A stretch of 64,000 nucleotides of DNA from Ricinus communis (GCF_019578655.1 NC_063258.1:6059283-6123282); one strand, 5' to 3'. Positions 40,331 through 53,028 are shown, counted from the first letter of the stretch. Numbers and translations are program-made. Notes: generated by a model from the sequence alone, not told the origin.

Positions 40331-40715
40331 GTATTATAAGATCAAAGATTACAAGAATAAAAGCATAATTGCAGCATATATTATAAGATTATATCATACA
40401 ACATCTGCTCATAAACTCAAGGTGGCATATGTGATGTCAACTTGAGTTTAGATAATAATTTGAGAGACAACCAACAAAGTGTGCTTTAGTAAAGCATCAG
40501 CAGGTTGATCAATAGAGCAAATAGAAAGAAGATGAAAGTTGCCTTACAACAAGTGGCGATGAACAAAGTGACAATCAATTTCAATATACTTAATACGTTC
40601 GTGAAAATATTATTATAAGCAATTTAAATTGCACTTTGATTATCATAGTGTGTGCAATGGAGTAAAAGTAAATACATGCACCCTAAAATCAGTAATTAAC
40701 TATTGAAGCTAGAAT
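40330..40715 (-). pseudogene. Ty1-copia relic (RNase H tail and LTR start)
   Basis: On the minus strand, in broken frames, the sequence reads a copia RNase H C-terminal end (IKYIEIDCHFVH ... STDQPADAL-like, here SIDQPADALLKH). A TGTTGTATGATATAATC stretch follows that may be the LTR start. The left end near 40330 is arbitrary. Confidence 0.6.
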
Positions 40716-40725
40716 AACTCTGCAG

Positions 40726-41021
40726 TTGTATCAGCAAGCGCACAATACATCGGCACACCAAATGTCACAGACTCGCTTCCACACCTCTTCCAAGAAGTCC
40801 TTTGGTTCTATTATTTCCGTTCTAGCAAAGGACGGAGGATTCAACCTCATATATTCCACCATCTGCATCTCTCTAATAACATTTAAAAAAGCTCCCACTG
40901 AGGCACTAGCTCTAGCTGGCATCTGACGCGCTAAGAATACTTGAGTAACATTCTCTATAGCTTGGACTAGGCACTCCACACTCAGGTCCTGTCCACCAAC
41001 ACCTTGACCAGTCCCAGACAT
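40726..41021 (-). pseudogene. Ty3-gypsy gag fragment
   Basis: The 96-codon frame begins MSGTGQGVGGQD and contains MRLNPPSFARTE and DFLEEVWKRVCDIWC. These correspond to the conserved gag start (FxxxxPPxFxG ... AxxWLxxxE...) of plant chromovirus-type elements. It stops at once against the copia relic. No other gypsy domain is nearby. Confidence 0.6.
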
Positions 41022-42524
41022 CGCAACTCTATTACTACCACATGTAGTTACTTAAAGGAAGAGGAGAGTTGTTATAAGGGTAGCCTAATAAGTAAGCAAG
41101 CAAGAAGAAGAAAATCTTACAACAATGATGTACTTTGGTTAGCAATTAGGGTGAAAATTAAATTTTAGGGTTATTTACTATTTATGTGATGTGAAATATT
41201 ATTGGAAGGCTTACTTGGACAAGCAGCTGCCACATAAGCTGAAATTGACCAAATTTGGTACCGTTGAAAATAAGATAAAATAATAAGATTAATACCAAAA
41301 AGAAACAAATTGAAGGTTTGATACCCGATTTTATTCTGATTTTAAAGTGTCCCGACAAACTTCAATAATTTGAACAACACTTTTATAAATATATACATTC
41401 ATAACAACACATCAAATTCTAAACATGCAACCAAGCTAAGTATACTCAATCATAAATAACATTTATTACTAATAAACTAATTACTAAATCAAATGCAAAT
41501 GGAAAGCTAAATCTAAAATGTTTAATTTTCACTTATTTAATAATTTATCAAATCCAATAAAAATTCATTATATTTAATTTTATTATATTATAAAATGGTA
41601 AATATAATATATACCAATAGTAATTTATCAAATTTTAAATATCTAAAATATGACAAATAACTAACAGAATATAATACCTAATAAAATCTAAACACTAAAA
41701 TTTAAATAATCAAATAACAAGTTTAAGTACATATATAATCAATAGAATCATGATATTTATTTTGATTATCAAGCCTATAAATAAAATAATAAAAGAGTTT
41801 GCAAGAAAACAAATTATAACCATAAATGTTAAATTTTTTAAAGAAAACCTATCACCTTTGTTTTAAAGGCAAATTATAGTGAACAAATATAAGATCATTT
41901 AAGATTTGGAGGTTCAATTTATTTTTATTTTTTTATTTTTTGAATAATTCAACTAATTAATTAATTAGAACCAGCTAGTTGAAATGGTCCTTTCCAATTT
42001 GGCAAATTCAATTCGATTTAACTATATATACATCTGTCATAAGTAATTAGACTAAATTGATTAACAGTTATCGATTGAATGAATTGAACTGAACGGTCCG
42101 ATATGATTTTAATAACATTAATTCTAAGTAAAAAAAAATAAAACAAAAGATAAGGAGTATTTATGGGAGAAGACAAGATACTTTGCAATATCAAAAGAAT
42201 TTTAGGCTTTTGAATCTTTCCTAATACATTGATTGCCTCCAAAAGATCAATGATTCAATTTCGATCATGCTTTCACAAGAAGCAACCAATAAGTCCATAA
42301 ATAACTTCAATCTCCAAGAGTACTAATTGCTTTTAAAAGGATTAATCTTATAATAATAGATATTGTAATCATTATATAACTATATAAAATAAATATTTAA
42401 GTCTAATTGCCACTTCATAATTTTGTTCTTTCTTTTAATTTTTTTCATTATTTTTCTTTCTAATTTTTATCAATAGAATAAATAAATAACAATATCGAGT
42501 AATAAAGTATATTAAATTTATAAT
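41022..42524. other. AT-rich intergenic DNA with a MULE-TIR relic
   Basis: No gene is seen. A diverged copy of the TIR of the MULE at 58901-62394 lies at 41222-41326 (own entry). The rest is AT-rich. Confidence 0.5.
41222..41326. repeat. Diverged MULE terminal inverted repeat fragment
   Basis: About 105 bp aligns with the right TIR of the downstream MULE (62243-62345). This includes an almost exact block of about 27 bp beginning TACCAAAAAGAAACAAATTG. No partner TIR was found nearby. Confidence 0.55.
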
Positions 42525-42529
42525 ATATT

Positions 42530-43804
42530 TGATCGATCTAAATTGTATATAGATATTTAAGGGTATTTTAGAGCTTTAATGATTTGTTTCTATATATAAT
42601 ATAGTATAAAGATATGTTTTACCTCACTTTAGTTTTTCTTGTCTAAATTTAGGAAATAATGCAAAAAATAAGAATTTGAGCTAAAAACGCATTAATGGGC
42701 GTTAATTGGGCTGCGGCTATTAAAGGCTCGAGAATCAGACACGTGGATTATTAATAGTTTAGGCCTAGCTTAATTCATTAAGGCCCAAAAAGAGGAGTTT
42801 AAGTAATTATTATATAATTAGTGGATAATTATCATTTGAGTTCTTTAGTTTGTTTAGGACAATAAGGGATAAATTATAGGAGTTGTGTATTGAGAAAAGA
42901 ACTTTAAAAAAGGGAATCTCTACAAGGAGTAGAGGTGAATTAAAACAGGGAGTTCTTCGGCTACTGAATCTCTCTGGAGAAGGGTTCTATTATTCTCTGC
43001 AGAAAATTCTGGAGTTCATTATCTTTGACATCTTGCTAGCTTGTGTTGCATCATTCCTTGAAGAATCAGAGAAGCTTTTCGAAGACGTGGAGAAAGAGGA
43101 CCAATCTTCTTCATTCCTTGAAGAGCCTTTGAACTTTGAGGGAGTTTTAGTTTTCTGTTTTATGAATCTTAAGTCTTTCTATTTAATTATAATGATCGTT
43201 GGATTAAGTATGTTAGGCTAAGTCCCATAAGTGTTTAGTTTGGCTTTTTACTTATGTATGAACCTTATATATTTTGAGTTTAATGAATGATTTCTTTACC
43301 TTCATATGTCCATTAGTTTCGTCTATTATTATTGATTGACCATCATATCAATTTAGCAGTAATATGTGTTATGAAAATCTTTAGGTTAAAAGTATTAGAA
43401 ACAACATCTTTATTTTAATCTGTGTTGGTATAAGAAACCTAAGTTGCATCATTAGTTTGAGTGACTTAGGGAAAAGGCACATCACCATCTCATTTGTTAA
43501 ATTAGGGCTTAAGGGAATTAAGGAGATTACTAAGTAAAAGCTAGACTAAATGCTATTTTATCATATAGTTCATATTAATCATTCTAGTTGCATATTTACT
43601 TTCTGCTTATTTAATTTCTTTTATTAAACTAAGATTATTCTCAAAATATCGGTTTAGAGTGTTTATATTTACTTTCAGCAATTTGTATGATAGTTGGTCT
43701 TTATAATATATTCTCGACAATTCCTTGTAAGATCGACCTCATGGTGAGCTTACCCGAATTACCATTTGGTTCGTACACTTGCGAATACTAATTTAGGCAC
43801 ATCA
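42530..43804 (+). repeat. Gypsy 5' LTR
   Basis: Starts TGATCGATCTAAATTG, ends GGCACATCA. The 113-codon open frame at 42883-43221 lies in LTR DNA and recurs truncated in the other LTR, so it is not treated as a gene. Confidence 0.95.
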
Positions 43805-43810
43805 AGTTTT

Positions 43811-43828
43811 TGGCGCCGTTGCTGGGGA
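43811..43828 (+). other. Gypsy primer binding site (tRNA-Asp)
   Basis: TGGCGCCGTTGCTGGGGA is complementary to the 3' end of plant tRNA-Asp with one mismatch, 6 bp after the 5' LTR. Confidence 0.85.
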
Positions 43829-43964
43829 ATTGTGTCAATATTATATTGATTAATTGTCAAATATCATTTTTTGTGTTTTTTTATGTGTTGCATGTTATTT
43901 ATTTCTGTTTTATTTTTTAAATTCTGTTTTTAAGTTTTTTTTTTAATTTTTCCTTTGATTTTGT

Positions 43965-45695
43965 ATGCCTAGCAGGAAAACAAGATCAGGTGATTCATCA
44001 ACTCAAAATTCCTACAACTTGAGATCAACTGTTAAAAAAGCAGAAGGAGACCAAGAGGTAGAGAGTGAGTTTGTACCTCCAAGAGGAATTGAATTTGAAG
44101 AAAAGCTGGAACAAGAGTTAGAAGAAAAAGTTGAGATAATGGCTAATGATCAAAGGGAAGTTGCAGCATAAAGGCAAATGGCCATGAAGGACTATGCTCA
44201 TCCGATAATTGGTAACACTACTTCATGCATAGTCTTAGGCAATGCATCTAGGAATTATGAGCTTAAGAAAATCCATTTTAATATGCTTCCATCATTCTAT
44301 GGTATGCCTGGTGAGGATGCATTGACATTCATTAGAGAGTTCTATGCTATAGTTCACATATTCCCATTATCTGGACTCAATGAAGATCAATTAAATATGA
44401 GATGTTTCCTTTACTCATTAAAAGAAAGCTTGGTTAATGATCTTGCCTCCTAATTCTTTGAGAACTTGGGATGAAGTTTATCAAAAATTTATGAGTAAAT
44501 TTTACTTACATTAAAAGACCAAAGAATTAAGAGCTGAGATTTCCAATTTTTATCAAAAGCATATTGAATCATTTCATGAAGCATGGGACCGCTTCAAATC
44601 ACTTTTACTACAATGCCTATACCATGGATACCCACTTCCTATTACTAACTAATCATTTTATGATGGTTTAATATAACAATACCAATGTATGATGGATAAT
44701 GCAGCTGGGGGTGTTATACTAGAAAGAACTACTGATGAGGTTTATGACATCTTTGAGATGTTAGGAGCCAATTCACAACAAAAGAGTGTGAGAACAAAAA
44801 GAGTAGGAGTGAATGAAGTTGTATCTAATAATGAGATGGCTATGCAAATAGCCGAATTAACTAAACAAGTTAAGATTCTTGCTTCAACTAAGAATGTACA
44901 AAGCAATGAGGTATGCGGTATATGTGGTATTTATAGTCATGGTGCTAACGTTTGTTCGTCTTATATGAGACTCATGCAGGCGATGATTATGAACAAGTTA
45001 ACTTAATGGAATCTTATCAACCTAGGCAACCTAGGAATAATCCATACTCCAGCACTTATAATCCGGGATGGAGGAATCATCCGAATTTCTCCTGGAGAAA
45101 TAACGATCATAACCTACCACAAATACTGAGGAACCAAAACCAGCCCCAGTATCAAAATCAAGAGCCTCAATACCCAAGGAACCAAAACCCTACATTCTCT
45201 AATCAAGGACAAGCCCCTCAAAGAAAACCAAGTTTGGAGGAAACACTCCAATCTTTTATGATGGCTACCCATGATAGAATGGAGAGGAATGAGAAGAAAA
45301 CTGATTTTATAGAAGCTTCAGTAAAGCGATTAGAAATTCAAATTAGGCAAATTGCTGAAGCGGTACAAGAAAATAAGAAAGAAAAATTGACAAGTCAACC
45401 TGAGCAAGCTAAAGCAATCACTATTCTTAAGGATGGTGAGTTATCTGATAATAATGTTAAAAATCTAATTGAAAAAGATTCTTCTTACGCAGATACATCA
45501 AAAAAAGGTGGACTAGTTGATGTAGAGATAACTGAAGGAGGTTTACAAAAAGAAGGAAGAATAGAGCCCAATCTTGGGCAGAAAGAGAAAGACAATGAGG
45601 CGTTTTTAAGACCTAAGTTTCATAAGGCAGTTGAGCCTTATAAGCCTCCTATTCCTTTCCCGAACAGATTGAAAGAAAGCAAACAGGATAAATAA
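43965..45695 (+). pseudogene. Gypsy gag
   Basis: The start is MPSRKTRSGDSS. A TAA at 44169 interrupts the frame, and it resumes in phase at 44178 (MKDYAHPIIGNT). A 1-bp shift occurs near 44445 with further stops to 44650. A CX2CX4HX4C knuckle (CGICGIYSHGANVC) is near 44915. The tail is Pro/Gln/Asn-rich. Confidence 0.85.
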
Positions 45696-45889
45696 TTTTC
45701 TGAAATTTTTGATATGCTTTCTAAAGTTAACATTAATTTGCCATTGTTGGATGTGATAAGGAATATATGTCAGCTTATGCTAAGTTCTTTAAGGAACTCA
45801 ATTCCAACAAGAGGAGATATGGGAATAATGAAAAAGTTATGGTGTCTGAAACAACAAGTGCAGTTCTCCAACAATAGTTACCTCCTAAA

Positions 45890-46819
45890 ATGAAAGACCC
45901 TGGGAGCTTTACCGTTGATATTACAACGAGGGACAAAAAGGTTGTTAAAGCCATGTTGGATTTGGAAGCAAGCATCAATTTGATGCCATATTCAACATAT
46001 GCACAACTTGGCTTAGGAAAATTGAAGCCAACCACCATGTCTCTGCAACTGGTTGATAGGTCAATTAAATATCCAAGAGGCATAGTGGAAGACTTGTTGA
46101 TTCAGGTAGGAAGACTGATAATCCTTATTGACTTTGTGGTTTTAGACATGGAAGGTACATCAGCATGGGATAAGGAGCAAACAATACTCCTTGGTAGACC
46201 TTTCATGGCAACTACCAAGACAGTTATTGACGTGCACAATAGGAAGCTGACTATAACAGTCTTGGGAGAAACTGTAGAATTTAAAGTGTTTGATTCTCTA
46301 ACTATATCTCCTAGCACTTCAATTGATGAATGTACATATGTTGATTGCATGGATTATTTTATTTATGAAACATATTTACAGGATAAGGATGATAAGTTAG
46401 AAGTTGCATTAACATTGGAAAAGCATGAAGAATATTTAGATGAAGAAGTCTTAGACTTACATGATAAGTTAGATGAAGCTATTCCATTATTACCTGATGA
46501 AAGCACTATTGAAGCTTTAAATTCATCCATTAAAAGTAAATCAGAAATTATTGATGAACCACCTAAAGTTGAGCTTAAGGAGTTGCCTAACACACTTAAA
46601 TATGTCTTCTTAGGAGAAAAGAATACATATCCAGTGATCATAGCCTCTGAAGAGGCAACTACTAGAGAATTGAGAAGACTTAAAAAAGCTATTAGGTGGG
46701 GAATTTCTGATATTAAGGGGATTAGTCCAACAATGTCTATGCATAAAATTATTTTAGAAGACAATTCTAAAGCGGTTAGAAATACACAGCGACGACTTAA
46801 TCCCAATATGAAAGAGTAG
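45890..46819 (+). pseudogene. Gypsy protease region
   Basis: An aspartic protease fold is recognisable from MLDLEASINLMPYS and ILLGRPFMAT. The family's active site is D-L-G-A-S; here the Gly is Glu, so the enzyme is expected to be dead. The acidic linker toward RT follows. Confidence 0.85.
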
Positions 46820-47459
46820 TAAAAAAGGAAGTTCAAAAGTTATTGGATGAGGGTATTATATACCCTATAGCTGATAGTAATTGGGTAAGCCCTGTTCATG
46901 TAGTGCCTAAAAAGTCAGGCACAATAGTTGTTAAAAATGAAAAAGGGGAGTTGTCACCACAAGAATGACAACGGGGTGGAGAATGTGTATTGATTATAGA
47001 AAGTTAAACACCGCAACAAAGAATGATCATTTTCCTCTTCCTTTTATTGATCAAATATTAGAACGTTTAGCAGGACATGAATTTTATCGTTTTCTTAATG
47101 GACTTTCAGGATATTACCAGGTACCCATTACACCTGAAGATCAAGAAAGGACAACTTTCATATGTCCCTTTGGAACTTTTGTGTTTAGAAGGATGCCTTT
47201 TGGGTTGTGCAACGCTCAAGCAACATTCCAAAGATGTATGCTTTCTATTTCCTCTGACATGTTAGAAGACTGCATCGAAGTATTTATGGATGATTTCTCA
47301 GTTTTTGGTTTCTTATTTGATGCATGTCTAGGTAATCTGACTCGTGTACTTGAGAGATGCATTGAATGTAACTTAACATTGAGTTGGAAAAGGAGTCATT
47401 TCATGGTTAAACAAGGTATTGTGCTAGGGCATATTGTTTCTAGTAAAGTATTGAAGTAG
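46815..47459 (+). pseudogene. Gypsy reverse transcriptase
   Basis: Blocks WVSPVHVVPKK (before a frameshift at about 46930-46965), WRMCIDYRKLN, FPLPFIDQ, RRMPFGLCNAQATFQRCM and the catalytic FMDDFSVFG. A TAG ends the frame at 47459. Confidence 0.9.
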
Positions 47460-47488
47460 ACCAAGCAAAAATTGATTTAATTGTCAAA

Positions 47489-48030
47489 TTGCCCCCTCCT
47501 ACTTCAGTAAAGGGCATTAGAAGTTTTCTTGGCCGTGCAGGATTTTATAGGCGTTTTATTAAAGACTTTTCTAAAATTGCTCGTCCTTTAACTGAATTGC
47601 TGGCTAAAGATGTTAACTTTGTTTTTAATGATGCATGCCTATCTGCTTTTAACATTTTGAAAGAAAGATTGACTAGTGCACAGTTATTGTGGCACCTGAT
47701 TGGTCTCTTCCCTTTGAAATCATGTATGATGCATCTGATTATGCTATAGGAGCGGTCTTAGGCCAAAGAGTTGATAAAGTGTTACATGTAATATATTATG
47801 ATAGCAAAACTCTTGATGATGCTCAAGTAAACTATTTGACAACTGAAAAAGAATTTCTAGCTGTTGTATATTCATTAGACAAATTTAGATCTTACTTGGT
47901 GGGATCTAAAGTCATTGTTCATTCAGATCATGCAACTTTGAGATATCTTTTAACTAAGCCTAATGCTAACCCACGGCTTATTAGGTGGGTGCTCTTATTG
48001 CAAGAGTTTGATATAGAGATAAAAGATTAA
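47489..48030 (+). pseudogene. Gypsy RNase H
   Basis: Two overlapping frames with a shift near 47690-47750: [53 protein letters not shown] and [12 protein letters not shown]. Confidence 0.85.
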
Positions 48031-48139
48031 AAAAAGGAGGGTGAAAATGTAGTAGCAGATCACCTTTCGAGGTTGATTTTCTGATTTTGATAACCTTGGT
48101 TCTAAAAAAGTAATTAATGAGACTTTTCCTTATGAACAA

Positions 48140-49642
48140 TTGTTTGTAGTAAGTCATGAGCCACGATATGCTGACATTGTGAACTATTTGGCATGTGGTG
48201 TTATGAGAACTGACTTAACTTGGCAGGAAAAGAAACGATTTCTATCAGGGTGTAGGCATTATTATTGGGATGACCCGTATTTATTTAAACATTATTCTAA
48301 TCAAATGATTAGAATATGTGTTCCTGAAGATGAGCAACAAAGCGTTCTGGCCTTTTGCCACGAAATGCATTGTGGGGGTCACTTTGGTGGTAAGAAAATA
48401 ACCTACAAGGTTCTGCAATCAGGTTTCTTCTGGCCTTCGTTATTTAAAGATGCTCATATTTTTTGTGCTAAATGTGATAGGTGCCAAAGAAGTGGAAGTA
48501 TTAGCAAATGAACTGAAATGCCTCAGACTTTTAATCTTGTGGTTGAACTATTTGATGTGTGGGGTATCGATTTTATAGGACTATTTCCACTTTCTCATGG
48601 TTATGAATATATACTTTCACTTTGGTGATAAGAAAATAACCTACAAGGTTCTGCAATCAGGTTTCTTTTGGCCTTCGTTATTTAAAGATGCTCATATTTT
48701 TTGTGCTAAATGTGATAGGTGCCAAAGAAGTGGAAGTATTAGCAAAGGAACTGAAATGCCTCAGACTTTTAATCTTGTAGTTGAACTATTTGATGTGTGG
48801 GGTATCAATTTTATAAGACTATTTCCACCTTCTCATGGTTATGAATATATACTTGTTGTTGTTGATTATGTGTCTAAATGAGTAGAAGCAATAGCTACAC
48901 GAACTAATGACGCTAAGATAGTATGCAAATTCATAAAAGATAATATTTTTAGCAGGTTTGGAACACCTAGAGCAATCATTAATGACGGGGGAACACATTT
49001 TTACAATAAGGCATTTAGCGCTTTACTAAAGAAATATGGAGTAACTTATAGAGTTGCAACACCTTATCACCCACAAACATCATGACAGGTGGAAGTTAGC
49101 AATAGACAAATTAAGTCAATACTTGAGAAATCAGTGCGTCCATCTAGAAAAGATTGGGCTATGCACTTGAATAATGCCATGTGGGCATATCGACGGCTTA
49201 TAACACACCGATTGGAATGAGTCCTTATATATTAGTAAACGGCAAAGCTTACCATTTACCGGTCGAATTAGAACATAAAGCATATTGGGCTATTAAGGAG
49301 CTTAATATGGACTTAACTAAAGCAGGTGAAGAGCGTTTGTTGCATCTAAATGAGCTAGAAAAAATGTGTAGTGAGGCATATGAGAATGCCAAGCTATACA
49401 AAGAAAGGACCAAGAAGCAACATGATAAGAGTTTACTTCGTAAATCTTTTGTCACTAGAATGAAAGTATTATTATTTAACTCACGCTTAAAACCTTTTCC
49501 AGGAAAGCTTAGATCCAAATGGAATGGATCCTTCGAAGTAATAACGGTTTTCAATCATGGTGCGGTGGAATTACGTAACATTAAGACCAAAGAACAATTC
49601 AAAGTTAATGGCCATCGCTTAAAGCCATACTATGAGGGATGA
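48140..49642 (+). pseudogene. Gypsy integrase with internal duplication
   Basis: HHCC zinc-binding block (HCGGHFGGKKT-like ... CAKCDRCQRSGSISK), then a 238-bp tandem repeat. The core follows with stops: a TGA after DYVSK where Trp is usual, and a TGA after PHPQTS where Gly is usual. The first catalytic Asp block is GIDFIG in copy 1 but GINFIR in copy 2. The C-terminal [14 protein letters not shown] block is intact. Confidence 0.88.
48380..48855 (+). repeat. 238-bp tandem duplication inside integrase
   Basis: Copy 1 is 48380-48617 and copy 2 is 48618-48855, both starting CACTTTGGTG. Copy identity is very high (few substitutions), and a TGA at the end of the first CQRSGSISK block is absent from copy 2. 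Confidence 0.93.
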
Positions 49643-50081
49643 CCTATGGACATGAAGTGGAGTGCATGGAAGCACCTCCAATTTGAAATAACTTTTATCA
49701 ATGTCTAGCTATAGACAATAAATTTAGCACTTGTATATTACATATTTTCTATTTTTACTATTTTAGTTTTCAATTTAAAGTATTTTCTCACTTTGTTTTT
49801 AGGATCCTGCAAGAGATTCAACCATCCGAGCATATGCACGATCATCAAGTACAACAAAGGAGCTTTATGTGGTAACACTTAATTTACTAGTCGATATTGT
49901 GCTTCAAGTATTTATAAGATTATATGTATTATATAAAGGTCATTTAGTTAGGATTTGAATATCCTTTGCAATGCTTGTCTTTAGTTAGGAATTCAGTCTT
50001 AATTCTAGTCAAGTCATACTTGATAGCTTAGTTTTTCCTATTATTACTAGATACAATTTTGTTTATTTAAAAAAAAAATTC

Positions 50082-50265
50082 GAGCGAGCCATGTTGCGGC
50101 AGCGAAATCTCACACGGGCCCATAGCAGAGTCACGGCAAGAACGCACGGGCCTGAAGCATCAGCAGCCAGCAGCCGAAGGAGCCAAGCACCCGCCGCACC
50201 CCGCGGGCAGGCATTTGGGAGGTCCGCACAATGCGACCTCGTGGCGAAATTCGCGCGGACCCTAA
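50082..50265 (+). other. GC-rich island inside the gypsy element
   Basis: About 180 bp of strongly GC-rich sequence (CCCGCCGCACCCCGCGGGC) in otherwise AT-rich element DNA, between the end of pol and the extra 3' ORF. The open frame 50091-50297 is a by-product of composition. Confidence 0.6.
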
Positions 50266-50561
50266 AAAGAAAAAAAAAAAGAGTTGAGCAACTTTAATTT
50301 GAAATATATTAGGACTCCAAAGTTGTTCATCTCCCACTAAAACACCAAAAAGAATTTTATTTGAATTCAAAAACGCTCCTCCCCAAAATTCTAACCCTCA
50401 CATAAAACCTATTTTTTTCTCTCATTTCCTCCATTAACACCACCTTATATTTTCTCTCTTCTCGTTTTTCTTTCTCTCTTGACAAAAAACCTCAATTTTT
50501 CTTCCAAAACCTCAAAATCTTTACCCATCAATCCCTATTCTACCCATTCCATAGGTAAATA

Positions 50562-51670
50562 ATGGCCCCAAAGAAGAGAACAAGAAAGGAAAAAGGGAAA
50601 GAGATAGTCTCAAGCTCTCATGAAGAAGGCAATCGATTCCTTAGCCTTGCTTCAAGAGAGCAAGTTTCATGTAAATGCTTGGATGCTCCCTCTCTAGTTA
50701 AGTTGAATATTTTTGAGAGAATGATGATACTCTTAGATAGATTAGGATGGAAGGTTTTGCCTTTAACTCATTGCCATCATATAATGAATTAACTTTAGAG
50801 TTTTTCACAACTCTACATTATGATCCTTCCAATGACAAGGAGTTTAAGGTAAGATTGTTTGAGCATAATTATATTGTTATTATTGATACAATTGTCCAAG
50901 CTTTCGGTTTAAAGAAAGGAGGTATTTGTAAGCAACATCATAAGTTTAATTTGGGTAAGTTTTGGAAAAAACTAACGGGTCAAGACAAATATGATATTAA
51001 TAACATGTCAAATAATGTCTTCAATGATCATTGCTATATGCTTATTTCAAAATTCATGTGTGGAGGCATCTTTGGTAGGAAAGAGACAAATAAGGTGACG
51101 AAGCAAGAACTAAATATTCTATGGTGTTTAGATACCCATAAATCTGTTTCTTTGGCATACTTTATTATGCAAAGTTTACTAAGGACACTGACTAGACCTA
51201 AGAATTGTATCGGGTTAGGACATATTGTTACAGGGTTGGCAATGTATCTTTGTAGTTTTGATCCAGAGTCTTCTCCATATGAGGCATTACCCTCCATGGG
51301 CAATTTAGATACTAATGCATTGATTAGAGCTAATTTGGTAAATTGTCGTGGTGGTCCTCTTACTTTTAAGCACGGATCGAGTGGAAGTAGTAGTAGTGTG
51401 GCTAGGGATGAGCCACCAAGACATGATATGGAGGAAGAATCAAATAGTGAAGAAAGTAGAGGGCAAGAATGGGGTAATCAAGGTTGGCACCAGGTTTTAA
51501 CTCAACTTCAAGCAATGAACATCAACCTTAACAAACGGCGCAATGCCTTTGATTCTCAATTGGCTAATGTGGAGAAGAGTCAACGTCGACAAGCATACAG
51601 ACTCGATTGCTACTTCAAATCCGTCGACTTTAATGCTAGTTCACCACCATCATCCCTGCCTCATCATTGA
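50562..51670 (+). pseudogene. Extra 3' ORF of the gypsy element (plant retrotransposon ORF of unknown function)
   Basis: Two overlapping frames (50562-50792 and 50747-51670) that join by one frameshift near 50750. The N-terminus is basic (MAPKKRTRKEKGKE). The middle has SYNELTLEFFTTL, FKVRLFEHNY and LGLKKGG-like FGLKKGGICKQ. The C-terminus is polar with a Ser run. It resembles the 'ATHILA ORF-1 / putative plant transposon protein' family, not gag or pol. No clear signal peptide or membrane segment is visible, so an envelope role is not supported here. Confidence 0.65.
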
Positions 51671-52041
51671 TTCTAGTTTTGTACTAAGTCTTTTTTTTTT
51701 GTTTTAGGATTTAGCTATCTAGTTACTATAAGGCATTTGCTTTGATATTTTTAGCTATCTTAGGATTTCCATGCTTTATAGCTATTTAGGATTTCTGTTA
51801 TGCATTTATTTTGTAATAATAACTTTTAGATTCTATTTTATTTATGATATTTTATTTTAAGCTAATTAGTTCTTATCAATGATGGTTCTCTAAAGCTTGT
51901 TTAAGGTTTATACGGGATGATAATTACTTATGGCCAGTAGTGATTCAAAAGGCACTCTGATTTCTAAAGGAAGTACTCTGTCTTTTTCTCTTTTATGTGT
52001 TTCTTTTATGATTAAGACATTGAGGGGCAATGTCTAAAATA

Positions 52042-52053
52042 AGTGTGGGGGAG
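52042..52053 (+). other. Upstream PPT-like motif
   Basis: AGTGTGGGGGAG, after ATTGAGGGGCAATG. Nearly the same core as the true 3' polypurine tract, but about 980 bp earlier. Confidence 0.55.
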
Positions 52054-53016
52054 AAAGATTTAGAGTAATTCTGTTATATATGCCAAGTATTTAGTAGCTT
52101 TTAATTAATTTTTGTAAAAAAAATTTAAAACTATTCTATACTTAACTTTTTGTTATTATTCTACACTAAAGAATCAATGAAAGAATGCTATTATGATAAA
52201 TCTTTGAGTTCTTGAATTGATTTTTAAGCACATATGAATGTGAACTCATGAGTTGATTGCACTTAAATGATCAAATGTTCATCGTTTGCATAAGAACATG
52301 ATTAGTAGTTTAGCAACATTTGACATGGGTATGATTAGAAGTACATGATTTAGGATATTATTTCCTTGTTATTATTATGGTTTACCTATGTTTTTGGAAA
52401 ATGATATGGGTAAGTTAAAAGCTCTAAGTTAATAATTCTACTCTGCTAGTTTTAGTTGCTGAGTAACCGGGGGTCTTCATGACTAATGCAGAGCATCTTG
52501 ATTTTTGTTTTATTGAGTAACCAGGTGCATTCATTACCCATGTTTGTATTTGCATAAAAAGGCATTAACATATCAAGAAAGAAAGAAAGAAACCCCAAGT
52601 ATAAAGTAAATCTAAGGGGTGAAAAGAAAAGAAAATTTAAGAAAAAGAGCTTGCAAAGCAAGTGAAAAATGCAAATGCCTATTGATCTCTTATTTGAACA
52701 TTAAGGTTTTCCTTTTTGAATAGGGTTATCATAATTTGGATTATGCATTATAATTGTATTCATTGATAATGAGTTAAACTATTTGTTATAAACATGTGTA
52801 AATGATGAATACTTGAATCTTTTGACTAACTATGATGGAGTTTACAACCTTTTAAGAAAAATTCTTATGATTCAAGTTTTCTTTGATTTGCATAATTTCT
52901 GCATTAGTGAGATTCTTTAGAATAGTACTTTTGAGCTGAGTGCGAATTGCTTTATTGATTTTTTTGCAACGATTGATTCTTAAGTTACTATTTACTTGAG
53001 GACAAGTAAAAGTTCA

Positions 53017-53028
53017 AGTGTGGGGGTA
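53017..53028 (+). other. Gypsy polypurine tract
   Basis: AAGTGTGGGGGT lies directly upstream of the 3' LTR, the expected plus-strand priming site. Confidence 0.8.

Noticed and set aside
42883..43221. 113-codon ORF near an AT-rich intergenic region
   Set aside because: Lies inside the gypsy 5' LTR. The 3' LTR copy is shortened by stops, so it is not a host gene.
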